From: Thermococcus sp. JdFR-02
GTDB lineage: Archaea > Methanobacteriota_B > Thermococci > Thermococcales > Thermococcaceae
Reading direction: 5' to 3'
Assembly: GCA_002009975.1 (NCBI GenBank)
Contig: MTLP01000031.1
Location: 108,573-172,572 of the forward strand
DNA length: 64,000 bases
Part shown: positions 28,674 to 38,414 of the stretch, one piece after another
Numbering within the stretch: position 1 is the first letter of the stretch
Layout: each line of letters opens with the position of its first letter
Translations under genes and position numbers: made by a program
The notes under the pieces: model-generated
What the model saw: only the letters and a program-made list of their open reading frames with translations
What the model was told of the DNA's origin: nothing
Database searches by the model: none

Positions 28674-28847
28674 TTAACTTGCCCTTATAACGGTTATTGG
28701 GATTACACCCTTTTCAAACTCAAGTATTGCGGCGTCTAGTGGGGTTATGCCCTCTGGTACATTAATTAACACTGGAGCGCCCATAGCTATCTGTAATGCC
28801 CTTGCTCCTATTATACGAGCCTTCTCAAATCTTGTGTACTTAAACAT
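28674..28847 (-). CDS. rpoK: RNA polymerase subunit K
   Basis: 57-residue archaeal homologue of Rpb6/omega, needed for polymerase assembly. Sequence [20 protein letters not shown] with the family [11 protein letters not shown] block. Start at 28847 behind GGTGATAAAC. It begins 21 bases after the CCA end of tRNA-Pro, so the tRNA is cut out of the operon transcript or transcribed through. Confidence 0.96.
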   Translation of the reverse strand: MFKYTRFEKARIIGARALQIAMGAPVLINVPEGITPLDAAILEFEKGVIPITVIRAS

Positions 28848-28868
28848 GTTTATCACCTATGCAAATTT

Positions 28869-28946
28869 TGGTGGGGCCGCCGGGATTTGAACCCGGGTCT
28901 CCGGCGCCCCAGGCCGAGAGGATGGACCAAGCTACCCCACGGCCCC
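28869..28946 (-). tRNA. tRNA-Pro(GGG)
   Basis: 78 bases including an encoded CCA (28869-28871). Acceptor stem GGGGCCG with CGGCCCC, discriminator A, T-loop GTTCAAAT, anticodon loop CTGGGGC with anticodon GGG. Located between rpoN and rpoK on the same strand, with only a few dozen bases on each side. No intron. Confidence 0.95.
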
Positions 28947-28965
28947 ACCTAAAGAAATGTGGTTT

Positions 28966-29163
28966 TTAATATACTCTATAGTACATTATGTCATCGATAA
29001 GCTCAACATGAGTGAGCAACATTCTTCTACAGCAGTATCTTTCCAAACCTAAATCATCGAGCACTTTTTCTGGATCCTCTCCTTTTTCAACGCGCTCTTT
29101 AAATATGTAGTATTTATCACCTATGACCTTCCCACAGGTAAAACACCTTACAGGAATTATCAA
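28966..29163 (-). CDS. rpoN: RNA polymerase subunit N
   Basis: Archaeal homologue of Rpb10, 65 residues when started at the TTG at 29163, five bases after GGTGA. An upstream GTG adds three residues but overlaps that site. Zinc-binding cysteines C7 and C10 (RCFTCGK) and C44-C45 (YCCRRM). Between S9 and tRNA-Pro in the operon. Confidence 0.95.
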   Translation of the reverse strand: MIIPVRCFTCGKVIGDKYYIFKERVEKGEDPEKVLDDLGLERYCCRRMLLTHVELIDDIMYYRVY

Positions 29164-29208
29164 CCAAATCACCTTCTAAAGTTTTAAATGAAATTTAACA
29201 AAGGAAAG

Positions 29209-29616
29209 CTAACGGTAGCTCTTTTGTCTCTTAGCTCTTGGACCCTTTGTTGATCTATTTGGCTTGTGAGGCTCTGTTCTTCTTGAGTCACCAACGAGCA
29301 TTGTTCTATCGTATTGCATGTACTTCTCTTTAAGGTTCATATCACCAGTCCACTCAACTAAAGCCCTAGCTATTGCAACCCTTGCAGCTTCAGCTTGACC
29401 CATGAACCCTCCACCACTAACTTTAACGTCAATGTCGACTTTGTTAACTATCTCTTCACCAGCCAAGAGAAGGGGCTCAATAATTGTGAACCTTGCAATT
29501 TCTGGCTCAATAATCTCAACCGGCTTTCCATTAATTCTAATCCTACCTTTTCCTTCTCTTATTGTCGCCCTTGCAATTGCACTCTTTCTCTTTCCAGCAG
29601 TTTGGATAACTTTCAT
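29209..29616 (-). CDS. rps9: Ribosomal protein S9
   Basis: 135-residue small-subunit protein, starting [19 protein letters not shown]. The start overlaps nothing and lies 11 bases after the L13 stop, with a ribosome site in the L13 end. The C-terminal tail [12 protein letters not shown] contacts the P-site tRNA in known ribosomes. Confidence 0.96.
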   Translation of the reverse strand: MKVIQTAGKRKSAIARATIREGKGRIRINGKPVEIIEPEIARFTIIEPLLLAGEEIVNKVDIDVKVSGGGFMGQAEAARVAIARALVEWTGDMNLKEKYMQYDRTMLVGDSRRTEPHKPNRSTKGPRAKRQKSYR

Positions 29617-29626
29617 GAGCATCACC

Positions 29627-30055
29627 TCAGAACTTTCCACCTAAATATCTCGCAACCTCACCAACTGTAACATACTTTGGTGTTTTAAGCCTTGACATGT
29701 GTGCCTCCATTATTGTTTCAAATTCCTTTCCTTCGAACTCCTTTGGAACTCCTGCATAAACTTTTAGTCTCTTGTATGCTTTCCTTCCTCTATCTGTTTT
29801 CCATGGAAGCATTCCTCTAACGGTTCTCTTAACTATCTCATCGCTCCTCTTCGGGTAAAATGGACCCTTTCTTGGATTTGTTAATGTTCTTAAGCCAATC
29901 CTTTGCTTGTACTTAGCAAATATGAATTCTTTGTTTCCAGTGATTATTGCCTTGTCAGCGTTAACTATGATAACTTCTTCACCTTCAAGAAGCATTTTAG
30001 CAACTTTTGAGGCTAATCTCCCAAGGATTAAACCCTCAGCGTTAATAATTCTCAT
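29627..30055 (-). CDS. rpl13: Ribosomal protein L13
   Basis: 142-residue large-subunit protein with [20 protein letters not shown], the [15 protein letters not shown] block and C-terminal [15 protein letters not shown]. Between L18e and S9, the standard archaeal order. Confidence 0.96.
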   Translation of the reverse strand: MRIINAEGLILGRLASKVAKMLLEGEEVIIVNADKAIITGNKEFIFAKYKQRIGLRTLTNPRKGPFYPKRSDEIVKRTVRGMLPWKTDRGRKAYKRLKVYAGVPKEFEGKEFETIMEAHMSRLKTPKYVTVGEVARYLGGKF

Positions 30056-30061
30056 GGCACA

Positions 30062-30424
30062 TCACTCCATTATGATTACTCCACTACCTTTTGGATTCCT
30101 TTCAATTAACTCTTCAATTGTTATTGCCTCTCCACCAGCGTTGATAATCTTTTCCTTTGCTGTTTCACTGAATTGCCATGCTGCAACTATAACTTTGTGT
30201 TCAAGCCTTCCTGCACCTAAAACTTTCCCTGGAACAATAACCATGTCTCCTTCCTTAGTATAACGGTTGATCTTACTTACATTAACTTCCGCTCTCTGTC
30301 TCCTTGGTCTTTCTAAGCGCCAAGCTATATCCTTCCAAATCTTAACATTCTCTTCGTTTGACTTTTTCTTCAAATACCTAATGAGCCTTCTCAAATTAAC
30401 ATCTGTCGGACCAGTCCTTTTCAT
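30062..30424 (-). CDS. rpl18e: Ribosomal protein L18e
   Basis: Archaeal/eukaryotic large-subunit protein (bacterial L15 relative), 120 residues from [15 protein letters not shown] (30424). Features are [19 protein letters not shown] and [13 protein letters not shown]. Lies after tRNA-Leu and before L13. Confidence 0.95.
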   Translation of the reverse strand: MKRTGPTDVNLRRLIRYLKKKSNEENVKIWKDIAWRLERPRRQRAEVNVSKINRYTKEGDMVIVPGKVLGAGRLEHKVIVAAWQFSETAKEKIINAGGEAITIEELIERNPKGSGVIIME

Positions 30425-30484
30425 GAGCATTCCTCCATAAGAGCTTTTCCTTTCTCGCACCGAGGGACGGGGTGATCATTATTT

Positions 30485-30572
30485 TGGTGCGGGGGCGGGG
30501 ATTTGAACCCCGGAACCCCTGCGGGACGGGACCCTAAATCCCGCGCCTTTGACCAGGCTCGGCAACCCCCGC
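30485..30572 (-). tRNA. tRNA-Leu(UAG)
   Basis: 88 bases including encoded CCA (30485-30487). Acceptor GCGGGGG with CCCCCGC, long variable arm typical of tRNA-Leu, anticodon loop TTTAGGG with anticodon TAG. It lies only six bases before the rpoD stop, within the RpoD-L18e gap. No intron. Confidence 0.95.
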
Positions 30573-30578
30573 TTAAGC

Positions 30579-31355
30579 CTATTCGCCTAATTTATGAAGT
30601 TCGCTTATAAATTTATCGCTCTTTCTCATCAATATTTTCAACGCAATGCTGACAATTTCTTCAACTGGCAATTCTCCATTGCTTTCAACGGTGAAGACGA
30701 ATGTATTTGGTATTATCTCCTCTCTGATAAGAGTTCCCATATATTGGTCAAATTCCCTTGGCAAGTAAAAGCTCTTTAAAGTAGTTATGATGAGTTCATT
30801 TTCATTCTCTTCAATTGGTAACTTCCTTCTCTTTGCAATCTTCTTTAAGGTATTCCACTTTGGTGTTTCTTTACTTACATAGAGCTTTGTTAAGTACTTG
30901 TAGTAAGCAAAGCCTGGTTGCCACTTTGCGTGATCTTTTCCTCTTCCAAGTTTAGCATATGCGTTGAATACAAGCCTTTGACCTTCTGCAAGCTTAATTA
31001 TCGGTATATTTGGATTTGCTGGCTTAATATCTGGATCATCACTCTTTAAGTCTCCAGAATACACCATTCCAGGACCTTCAGCTTCTAAAGACAATGTAAC
31101 TATATATTCGTCTAAATCCAAAGCATCGAGTTCAAACCTATCCACTGGAGTAGTTAAAGGAATCATTGCTAAGCGATGAGCGATAATCTCATCAAACAAA
31201 GCTGAATCATTTTCGTAAAATTCAACTTCATCAATTGCAAAGGTTGGAACATCGCCAACGATTGTTCTTCGTAGGGAGTTTGCAAAAGTAACATCAACCC
31301 CCTCAAGGATAAAGCGAAGTGCATTATCTCTCTTTTCAAGAATTTCAATTTTCAT
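30579..31355 (-). CDS. rpoD: RNA polymerase subunit D
   Basis: Archaeal Rpb3/alpha-like assembly subunit, 258 residues, from [19 protein letters not shown] at 31355 behind GGTGAGAAA. The alpha signature [20 protein letters not shown] is present. The central insert (about 165-210) lacks the cysteines that bind Fe-S clusters in some archaea. Between S11 and tRNA-Leu. Confidence 0.96.
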   Translation of the reverse strand: MKIEILEKRDNALRFILEGVDVTFANSLRRTIVGDVPTFAIDEVEFYENDSALFDEIIAHRLAMIPLTTPVDRFELDALDLDEYIVTLSLEAEGPGMVYSGDLKSDDPDIKPANPNIPIIKLAEGQRLVFNAYAKLGRGKDHAKWQPGFAYYKYLTKLYVSKETPKWNTLKKIAKRRKLPIEENENELIITTLKSFYLPREFDQYMGTLIREEIIPNTFVFTVESNGELPVEEIVSIALKILMRKSDKFISELHKLGE

Positions 31356-31385
31356 TTTTCTCACCAAAAAAGAAGTTATAAGAGG

Positions 31386-31799
31386 TCAGACCCTTCTGCC
31401 TCTTCTACCGCCTTTAGGTCTTGTTCCATCGTGTGGGATTGGTGTTACATCTTCAACCCTGCCTATCCTGAGACCAGCTCTTGCTAAAGCCCTAATTGCA
31501 GCTTGAGCACCTGGACCTGGAGTTTTACTCTTGCTTCCACCTGGAGCTCTAACCTTTATGTGAACTCCAGTTATTCCCTTTTCTAATGCCTCCTCTGCAG
31601 CTCTCTTAGCTGCAATCATTGCTGCATAAGGTGATGGTTCATCCCTATCAGCTTTAACTACCATACCACCGCTCCATCTTGAAATTGTCTCTGCTCCAGT
31701 TAGGTCTGTGATGTGAATAATTGTGTTGTTGTAGGAGGAGTAAATGTGAACAACTCCCCATTTTTCCTTCTTCTTAATATTAACAACTTCCTCACTCAT
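31386..31799 (-). CDS. rps11: Ribosomal protein S11
   Basis: 137-residue small-subunit protein of the platform. The [20 protein letters not shown] and [20 protein letters not shown] blocks are diagnostic, and the C-terminus is the basic [11 protein letters not shown]. The start overlaps the S4 stop by four bases. Confidence 0.97.
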   Translation of the reverse strand: MSEEVVNIKKKEKWGVVHIYSSYNNTIIHITDLTGAETISRWSGGMVVKADRDEPSPYAAMIAAKRAAEEALEKGITGVHIKVRAPGGSKSKTPGPGAQAAIRALARAGLRIGRVEDVTPIPHDGTRPKGGRRGRRV

Positions 31800-32338
31800 T
31801 GAGCCTCACCTTTAGCAGCTTGTTCAATAACTATTCTCTCTGGGTGGGATGAACTTGCAAATGGTGATGTCTTTGAGTACGTTATGTTATCTTCCTCCTC
31901 TCTTAACACGATATAGCTTGGTGACCTTATGATTTGCCCATTGATCTCTATATGACCGTGAACAATCAACTGTCTCGCCTGTTTCATTGTTCTTGCTAAA
32001 CCTTTCTTAAATACCAATGTTTGAAGTCTTCTCTCTAGGATATCCTCTATGGTCAATGATAGAACGTCATCAAGCACTGCATTTTCAGGCAATATTCCCA
32101 ATCTTATCAATCTTTGTAACAGTTGAACTCTTTCAACCTCTGCTTGCTTGCCTCTTGCTGCTAACAATCTTCTTGCCCTTCTTCTAAACTCTCTAAGTTG
32201 TGTTTCATGCTTCCATAGTTCCTTCTTGTTTTTTAATGCATACTTCTGCATCAAAACCCTTTCTCTATCCAATCTCTCCTTAATCCATGGATGAGAGGGA
32301 GTCTCATACCTTTTTCTTTGTCTCTTAGGATCTCCCAT
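31796..32338 (-). CDS. rps4: Ribosomal protein S4
   Basis: 180-residue small-subunit assembly protein. The S4 RNA-binding domain runs from about residue 103 ([37 protein letters not shown]). Start at [18 protein letters not shown]. Between S13 and S11. Confidence 0.97.
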   Translation of the reverse strand: MGDPKRQRKRYETPSHPWIKERLDRERVLMQKYALKNKKELWKHETQLREFRRRARRLLAARGKQAEVERVQLLQRLIRLGILPENAVLDDVLSLTIEDILERRLQTLVFKKGLARTMKQARQLIVHGHIEINGQIIRSPSYIVLREEEDNITYSKTSPFASSSHPERIVIEQAAKGEAQ

Positions 32339-32348
32339 TCACTTCACC

Positions 32349-32795
32349 TCACTTTCTCCTTCTCCTAACACCAACTGTAGTTCCTCTTCTGAAGTTTGAT
32401 TTAGTTCTTTGTCCTCTTACAGGCAAGCCAAGCTCATGCCTAATACCTCTGTATGCCCTGATTCTCCTTAATCTATTGACGTCTTCTCTCCATGCCATTA
32501 CCAATTTAGCGCCAATTAAGTGTAAGTCTCTTCCGGTCTCATAATCTTTTGGTCTGTTAACTGCCCAGCTTGGAATTCCATGCTCTACTGGATTTGCCAA
32601 TATTGCTTCAATTTTCTTTACATCTTCCTCTTTTAGATAACCAGCCTTTTGGAACGGATCTATTCCTGCAACTCTGCAAACTATCGTTGCAAAGTTTACT
32701 CCAATTCCCTTGATACCGGTTAACGCCCATCTAACCTGTTTATGCCCATCTATATCTGTTCCAGCGATACGCACTATGTGTTTGAAATCTGCCAT
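32349..32795 (-). CDS. rps13: Ribosomal protein S13
   Basis: 148-residue small-subunit head protein from [19 protein letters not shown] (32795), with an AGGTGTT ribosome site. The frame is open further upstream into tRNA-Ser, but that extension is not homologous. The end [17 protein letters not shown] fits the family. First gene of the operon after tRNA-Ser. Confidence 0.96.
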   Translation of the reverse strand: MADFKHIVRIAGTDIDGHKQVRWALTGIKGIGVNFATIVCRVAGIDPFQKAGYLKEEDVKKIEAILANPVEHGIPSWAVNRPKDYETGRDLHLIGAKLVMAWREDVNRLRRIRAYRGIRHELGLPVRGQRTKSNFRRGTTVGVRRRRK

Positions 32796-32838
32796 TATAA
32801 TAACACCTCCAAAGGTTAATCCCTCAAAGAGAGGATTT

Positions 32839-32925
32839 TGGCGCCGGGACGGGGATTTGAACCCCGGCGGGCAAACGCCCACGGGCTCTCAAGGCCCGCG
32901 CCTTCCCAGGCTAGGCAATCCCGGC
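32839..32925 (-). tRNA. tRNA-Ser(UGA)
   Basis: 87 bases including encoded CCA (32839-32841), discriminator G. Acceptor GCCGGGA with TCCCGGC, long variable arm as in class II tRNAs, anticodon loop CTTGAGA with anticodon TGA. Its first 15 bases are also the last five codons and stop of the upstream methyltransferase gene. It precedes S13 by 43 bases. Confidence 0.95.
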
Positions 32926-33498
32926 ATATACTCTATATCCTCCACCTTTTGCCAATTCCCTAACTTCGCTAAAGGTTTCATCCATTAGACCCTTAATATA
33001 TTTTGCGCCTTGATTGGTGCGAATGACCAACTGTAAGAGACCTCCATCGTAGAGGTGTTTAGGGGCATTTATAACTATTTCCCTCAACACTTCTTTCCCA
33101 GCATGAACAGGTGGATTGGTAATTATTGAGTGGAATTTTTCATTTCTAACTGGTTCATAAAGATTTCCCCATCTGACCTCTGCATTCTTTACATTGTTGA
33201 TTTTTAAATTTTTCTTCGCAATCTGGACGGCTCTTATGTTAATGTCTGTCATGAGGACATATTTTACAAAGTGCGAAGCCACTATTCCTATTGCCCCATA
33301 GCCACATCCCAAGTCCAGAACTCTAAAGCTTTCATCTAAAACAGCATTCTCAATCAATAATCTAGTACCTTTATCAAATTTTCCAAATGAAAAAACCCCA
33401 CTCGCAGTTATAAATTTGAAATGATGTCCTCTAACAACTACTTCAATAATTTTTGTCCTTAAAGGAACACTTGGATTCTTGGAATAATAATGACTCAT
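32911..33498 (-). CDS. Class I methyltransferase, RsmC-like MTS family
   Basis: 195 residues. SAM-binding motif I is VLDLGCGYGAIGIVAS (about 61-76) and the catalytic NPPVHAG lies near 122-128 (N6-adenine/N2-guanine type). It looks like the archaeal single-domain relative of RsmC/RlmG, so an RNA target is likely; the substrate is unknown. The last codons (VYAGIA and TAG stop) lie inside tRNA-Ser, 15 bases deep. Confidence 0.85.
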   Translation of the reverse strand: MSHYYSKNPSVPLRTKIIEVVVRGHHFKFITASGVFSFGKFDKGTRLLIENAVLDESFRVLDLGCGYGAIGIVASHFVKYVLMTDINIRAVQIAKKNLKINNVKNAEVRWGNLYEPVRNEKFHSIITNPPVHAGKEVLREIVINAPKHLYDGGLLQLVIRTNQGAKYIKGLMDETFSEVRELAKGGGYRVYAGIA

Positions 33499-33581
33499 GG
33501 AGAATGGTTAAAGAGATGGCTTAAAAAGGTTATCCAAAAAACAAACATTGCCTCCAAAGAATAAACTTGAAAAATTAAAAA

Positions 33582-34706
33582 CTATGAAAACTCTTTCTTT
33601 TCAAATGCCCTCTCCAAGACAAGTTCAGTCTTCTTATCAAAGAGCAGAGCTTTTTCCAAGTCTAAGACTATTCCTACCTTATCCCTAACATCAAACTTTT
33701 GCTCTTTGCTGGCAAATACTTTTACATAGGTTTCATCGTCCAAGACCACTGTTACTATTGTCTCCCTGCCCAATGGTTCAGCCGCAAAAACTTCTCCTAC
33801 CAACATTGGTGGATCGGGCATGTTAGGTTTTAGCTCTATAACTTCAGCATCATGGGGTCTAAATCCAAGCAATACTTTGCTTACATCAAATTTTTTGAGA
33901 AGTTCAGCGTATTTTGGAGGTGCTGGTATCCTGCTTTCACCTATTAAGAGCTCTCCACTCTCCCTTATAACGGTAGATTCAACGAAGTTCATCGGTGGAT
34001 TACCCAAGAAACCCCCAACAAATTTGCACCATGGTTTAGCATATACATCATCTGGTGTTCCTACTTGGAGTATCTCACCTTCCCTTATCACCGCTATTTT
34101 ATCAGCCATAGCTAAAGCTTCTGCTTGATCGTGAGTTACATAAATAGCTGTAATTCCCAGCTCTTTCTGAAGCCTCTTAAGCTCTGCTCTAACGTTCATT
34201 CTAAGGAGAGCATCTAAGTTTGAGAGTGGCTCATCCAAAAGTAAAACCCCAGGTTCTTTAACTAAGGCTCTAGCAATTGCAACTCTCTGCTGCTGTCCAC
34301 CTGAAAGCTGATAGGGATATCTCTCTAGAAGATGATCTATCTTAAGCATTTTAGCAACTTCAGTGACCTTTTTTTTGATTTCTTCCTTCGACTCCTTCTT
34401 AAGCTCTAATGGAAAAGCAATGTTATCAAAGACTTTCATATGAGGATACAGCGCCCAATTTTGGAAAACTAAACCAATATTGCGCTCCTTTGGTGGAAGC
34501 TCTGTAACATCCATGTCGTCAAAGTATATCCTCCCTTGGGTTGGTTTATAGATTCCCGCTATGAGATAAAGCAAAGTACTCTTTCCACTTCCAGAAGGAC
34601 CTAAAAGTGCCATAAACTCTTTATCTTTAATTTCTAAATTGGCATTATCAACAGCAACAACTTTACCAAATCTCTTTGTGACATTCTCCAATCTCACAGT
34701 CACCAT
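33582..34706 (-). CDS. Sugar-type ABC transporter ATP-binding protein (MalK/UgpC-like)
   Basis: 374 residues. Walker A GPSGSGKST at 36-44, signature LSGGQQQ at 134-140, Walker B VLLLDEPLSNLDAL about 154-167, H-loop VTHDQAEA, and a C-terminal OB-fold (MOBE/TOBE) domain from about 240. It powers the importer with the two permeases and the lipoprotein upstream. The family uses di- and oligosaccharides or polyols; the exact sugar is not decidable. Confidence 0.93.
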   Translation of the reverse strand: MVTVRLENVTKRFGKVVAVDNANLEIKDKEFMALLGPSGSGKSTLLYLIAGIYKPTQGRIYFDDMDVTELPPKERNIGLVFQNWALYPHMKVFDNIAFPLELKKESKEEIKKKVTEVAKMLKIDHLLERYPYQLSGGQQQRVAIARALVKEPGVLLLDEPLSNLDALLRMNVRAELKRLQKELGITAIYVTHDQAEALAMADKIAVIREGEILQVGTPDDVYAKPWCKFVGGFLGNPPMNFVESTVIRESGELLIGESRIPAPPKYAELLKKFDVSKVLLGFRPHDAEVIELKPNMPDPPMLVGEVFAAEPLGRETIVTVVLDDETYVKVFASKEQKFDVRDKVGIVLDLEKALLFDKKTELVLERAFEKKEFS

Positions 34707-34712
34707 TCTCTC

Positions 34713-35585
34713 TCACCCCTTTATTCCTCCAGAATGGGTTTCAAGCAACAGCTTTTGAGAAGTTAAAAAGAATATTATTGTTGGCAAGAGATACAAGGTT
34801 CCAGCGGCTGCTATTAGTGGCATGTGAGAATACTCTGCTTCAAGGTTTGCTTCAATATAAGTAGCTAAAGTTGGTTCAACGAGGAAAGTTCTAACATATA
34901 TTAAATCCTGCCATCCAGCAAGGAATCCAAAGAGCAGTATAGCAGCGATCCCCGGCTTTATTAGTGGAAGTAATATTTTTCTCCATACCCTAATCCTTGA
35001 CGCCCCATCAACTATTGCAGACCACTCAATTTCCCAAGGTATTGAGTCAAAGAACCCCTTCATAAGCCAAGTAGCCATAGGAACTTCTAAAGCAGCTCTA
35101 GCCACTATAACGTACATAAAGGAGAATGTCGTCACTAGAGAGGGGCTTGAAGGTAAGCTAAGCCTGTAGAGCAAATAAACTCCAACTATTAAAGCAACCC
35201 CTGGGAAAGCGTGAAGCATGAGTAAGAACATGAGTAAGAACTTTCTACCTCTAAAGTTCATCCTTGATAGGGCATAACCAGAGAGGGCACTAATCAATGT
35301 TACAACACCAGCAACTCCAAGGGCTACTAAAGCAGTGTTAAAGGTGTATTTTAAGATGTTTTGTCTTATTCCACCTGTAAAGGCTAATTTTCCTTGTAAA
35401 ACATTTATCCAGTTTTCAATTGTGAACCTAAATGATTCCAGGCTTAAATTTGTCATCATCTCCTTGCTAAAGCTTGAGAGCACTAACAGGGAAAATGCTA
35501 AAAAGAGGGGTATGCTTGCCATTAAAATTGCTATTGTAATTGCGACTTCAGTTTTCTTTGAACGAACCTCAACATCTGTCAGCAT
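34713..35585 (-). CDS. ABC sugar importer permease (MalG-like)
   Basis: 290 residues, about six membrane helices, with the EAA loop that docks the ATPase (PWEIEWSAIVDGASRIRVW). The start overlaps the stop of the first permease as TAATG. The C-terminus (LLLETHSGGIKG) is like MalG. Part of a four-gene importer operon. Confidence 0.92.
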   Translation of the reverse strand: MLTDVEVRSKKTEVAITIAILMASIPLFLAFSLLVLSSFSKEMMTNLSLESFRFTIENWINVLQGKLAFTGGIRQNILKYTFNTALVALGVAGVVTLISALSGYALSRMNFRGRKFLLMFLLMLHAFPGVALIVGVYLLYRLSLPSSPSLVTTFSFMYVIVARAALEVPMATWLMKGFFDSIPWEIEWSAIVDGASRIRVWRKILLPLIKPGIAAILLFGFLAGWQDLIYVRTFLVEPTLATYIEANLEAEYSHMPLIAAAGTLYLLPTIIFFLTSQKLLLETHSGGIKG

Positions 35586-36529
35586 TATATATCCCCCCTT
35601 GGCTTTGCTATCATTCTTTCAAACTTCAGTATCTTGAGGGTTAGGAAACCTAAGACCGTTCCAATTATGGCTAAAATTGTAGCCGCTGCAGCAGCTAATC
35701 CTTGGTCTTGCTCCCCTCTTCCAAAGGCAGTTAGGAAGACATATAGAGACAAAGTTGTGCCGTAATCTCTATTTACCAATCCCCATTCAATCAGCAGGAA
35801 AGTGTGAGCATAACTTGTTATAAGACTCAAAAGCTGCCAAGTGAAAACGTAAAGAATGTGCCACCTTATCATTGGTATTAGGATCTTTCTTGAGATGCTC
35901 CAATTGGTTGCCCCATCAACCCTTGCAGCTATGACAAGCTCTCTCGGAATATGACTTAAAGCTGATGAAAAGACTATCATTCCAAAACTAACCCCAACCA
36001 AACCGTTTATGAACACGATTATACTCCAAGGTCCCCAAGGAATTACTCCTTGACCTAAAACAATCGGCTTATCAATTATACCAAGTTTTAATAATAGAGA
36101 ATTAAGGGTTCCAATTTCACTTCCATGGAAAAAGTAGTACCAGACCAAGCTATAAACTGCGATAGGGGACATTCTTGGAAGAAGCCACACCAGTCTCAAA
36201 GTAGATGAGCTTTTTTCATTGATAAAGTAGGTCGCAAGGGAGATAAGCAATCCACCAAAAACATTTACGATTAGGGTTATCAAAACGAAGATGATAGTGT
36301 TTATCATAACTTGCCTAAAGATTGGATCATATTTTACCATGTGATAAATCCTGTAATAGTTATAACTACCTATAAACTGGCTCAAATATCTCTCAGTATT
36401 CCAATTTCTAATTGGAGTAAAGCTCATATAAACTGTCAAGACGAGAGGGAGAAGATAAAACACTATGATTATAACTAACGCAGGAGTAAGAAAGAAAGAA
36501 AGTTGAAAAAGATTTGAATATTTTTTCAC
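35585..36529 (-). CDS. ABC sugar importer permease (MalF-like)
   Basis: 314 residues, six predicted helices, with the EAA loop HIPRELVIAARVDGATNWSI. It follows the lipoprotein gene after 29 bases and is coupled to the second permease. Length is like short archaeal MalF versions without the large periplasmic loop of enteric MalF. Confidence 0.92.
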   Translation of the reverse strand: MKKYSNLFQLSFFLTPALVIIIVFYLLPLVLTVYMSFTPIRNWNTERYLSQFIGSYNYYRIYHMVKYDPIFRQVMINTIIFVLITLIVNVFGGLLISLATYFINEKSSSTLRLVWLLPRMSPIAVYSLVWYYFFHGSEIGTLNSLLLKLGIIDKPIVLGQGVIPWGPWSIIVFINGLVGVSFGMIVFSSALSHIPRELVIAARVDGATNWSISRKILIPMIRWHILYVFTWQLLSLITSYAHTFLLIEWGLVNRDYGTTLSLYVFLTAFGRGEQDQGLAAAAATILAIIGTVLGFLTLKILKFERMIAKPRGDI

Positions 36530-36558
36530 TTATTTCACCCTCCTTTACTGTTTTTGCT

Positions 36559-38196
36559 CTATGGGAACTGCCAGTCCTTTGGAACTTCACCTACTATCTT
36601 GACTGATGCAGAAAGCTCTGGGTCTGCTTTTATTCTATCAATTAAGAATTGCACTGCTTCTTCTGGTTTCATTTCTCCTCTCAACACTTTGTCGACTGCA
36701 TCTTTGAATAAATCAGCTAAAGCTGGGTACTTTGGATGTGATGGTGCTAAATGAGTGTATTCAAGCATGTAGCTAACATCTGCTAAGAACTTAGCATTTA
36801 TTGGATGAACTGTTGCTTTTACTATATCTGCTATTTCAGCTTTAACTCCAGAGGATATGTCTATATTAAGGTTCTTCAAGTCATTTAGCCATTTTTCATC
36901 CTTGATTAGATCCTCAGCTGCCTTTCTAACTGGCAAGTGTGAGCTTATAACACTGTGTATTGCGTTTATGTCTGCATCGCTAGCCTTGAGTATCATTAGG
37001 AACGCAAGCTTTTGATAGATATCTTTAAGCTCATCGTACTTTGGATTTTGTGCACCGGCTTTTGAGTTAATCATCCAAACGAATGGTTGACTCAATGTTA
37101 CTGGCTTTTGACCCTTCTCACCAGCTGGGAACAATGTGTAGTAGAACCATGCATCAACCTCTTCTGGTTTAAGTCCTCTTGGCTCGTTTGTCTTAGGATC
37201 AACGTAATAATCCTTGGTTTGCCACTCTGCCCAGTACCAAGTTCCACCAATGTCAAAGAGAGTATTTCCACTTACAATAGCTGGGTGTATTTGCTTTGCC
37301 CAGTCCCATGACATTATATCCTCTGGTAAGATACCATCTCTTGCAAACTTCCACTCAACATAGAGCCACTTGTAAACGGCAGGAACATCAAGGACTAACT
37401 TATCCTCGTTTTCATCGTAAAGTGTTCCACCAAAGGCAAATATAAATTGGATCAAATCTGGATGTGCAGAACCCTTTCTATGTATCAATCCCCACTCAGA
37501 GCAGCCCTTTTCCTTGGCAGCTTTAGCCTTTGCATATACATCGCTCCATGTAAATTCTCCATTTTTAACTTTCTCCTCTAGTTTTGTTAGATCAAAGCCT
37601 GAACACTTAGCGACATCTTTTCTAATGTAGAGAGGTCTTGCCTCTGTATCTTGAGGCAATCCATAGAGCTTTCCTTTCCACTTTGATGCTTCCATTAATG
37701 GAGTGTAGAAATCAGATAGTTCTTTCTCATAAGCTTTAGCATATTCAGTCACATCAAGAATATAGCCTTCCTTTGCCAAAGTTGGGATAAATGCATATGA
37801 ATTTACAAAAAAGTCCCCAGCTTGTCCTATTGGCTGCTTACTCAAATAGTCTTGGAATAACTGTTGGAAACTTGCGACATAATTAGTATCTACAACTATC
37901 TTTACATTAATGTTGTTTTCATTAAAGACTTTGTTTATTCTCTCAGCGGCTTCAACAATACCATAGACTCTCATAACACTGTTTGGATCACCAGCTCCCC
38001 ACACAGTAAACTTAACCTCATTGACACCATTGCTCTCAAGGGCTTTCCCTATATTAACAACATCTTTAACAAAATCGCCTGTTAAAGAAACTTCAACTTT
38101 CTCAGGGGTTGTGGGCTTTTCTGAGCTTATGCACCCACTGGCAATCGCTCCAAAAACCAATATTCCAACTAATAATACAGCTACATAGCCCCTCAT
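36559..38196 (-). CDS. Sugar-binding lipoprotein of ABC importer
   Basis: 545 residues from the ATG at 38196 (GGAGGG site eight bases before it). Signal peptide and lipobox IASGC with the lipid cysteine at 22, then a Ser/Thr/Pro-rich stretch. The rest is a type I solute-binding protein; it is about 100 residues longer than typical MalE. Tryptophan-rich stretches such as IMSWDWAKQIHP and GGTWYWAEWQ suggest a sugar ligand. Promoter TATA at 38291-38298. Confidence 0.9.
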   Translation of the reverse strand: MRGYVAVLLVGILVFGAIASGCISSEKPTTPEKVEVSLTGDFVKDVVNIGKALESNGVNEVKFTVWGAGDPNSVMRVYGIVEAAERINKVFNENNINVKIVVDTNYVASFQQLFQDYLSKQPIGQAGDFFVNSYAFIPTLAKEGYILDVTEYAKAYEKELSDFYTPLMEASKWKGKLYGLPQDTEARPLYIRKDVAKCSGFDLTKLEEKVKNGEFTWSDVYAKAKAAKEKGCSEWGLIHRKGSAHPDLIQFIFAFGGTLYDENEDKLVLDVPAVYKWLYVEWKFARDGILPEDIMSWDWAKQIHPAIVSGNTLFDIGGTWYWAEWQTKDYYVDPKTNEPRGLKPEEVDAWFYYTLFPAGEKGQKPVTLSQPFVWMINSKAGAQNPKYDELKDIYQKLAFLMILKASDADINAIHSVISSHLPVRKAAEDLIKDEKWLNDLKNLNIDISSGVKAEIADIVKATVHPINAKFLADVSYMLEYTHLAPSHPKYPALADLFKDAVDKVLRGEMKPEEAVQFLIDRIKADPELSASVKIVGEVPKDWQFP

Positions 38197-38288
38197 TAAC
38201 CATCCCTCCAAAGTTCAAAAATTTGGCAAATATTCAAAAAACCAAAGTTTTATTAGAAGTTCAGCTTTCACTAAAAATTATACCTTTA

Positions 38289-38306
38289 GATTTATAAATT
38301 TTTTTA
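38289..38306 (-). promoter_or_regulatory. Promoter of the sugar ABC operon
   Basis: Minus-strand AAAAAAATTTATAAATC is a strong BRE/TATA and would give a leader of about 75 bases. No TATCAC-type TrmB-family site is visible nearby. Upstream, 38310-38414, nothing else was recognised. Confidence 0.55.
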
Positions 38307-38414
38307 GCAGCGCATATTTGTGTTAGTTTTTTACTCTAATTGAGCGAAATCCCTAAAAAATAAGCTCAAACAGAACACACTCGAGATAGAGAATAAAAAG
38401 AAGAATAATCAATT

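Noticed and set aside
32796..32882. N-terminal extension of S13 into tRNA-Ser
   Set aside because: The frame is open by chance through the tRNA; the family start and the ribosome site lie at 32795.
33820..34128. Antisense open frames inside the sugar ABC operon and ribosomal genes
   Set aside because: They are shadows of strongly recognised genes on the other strand, without ribosome sites or homology.
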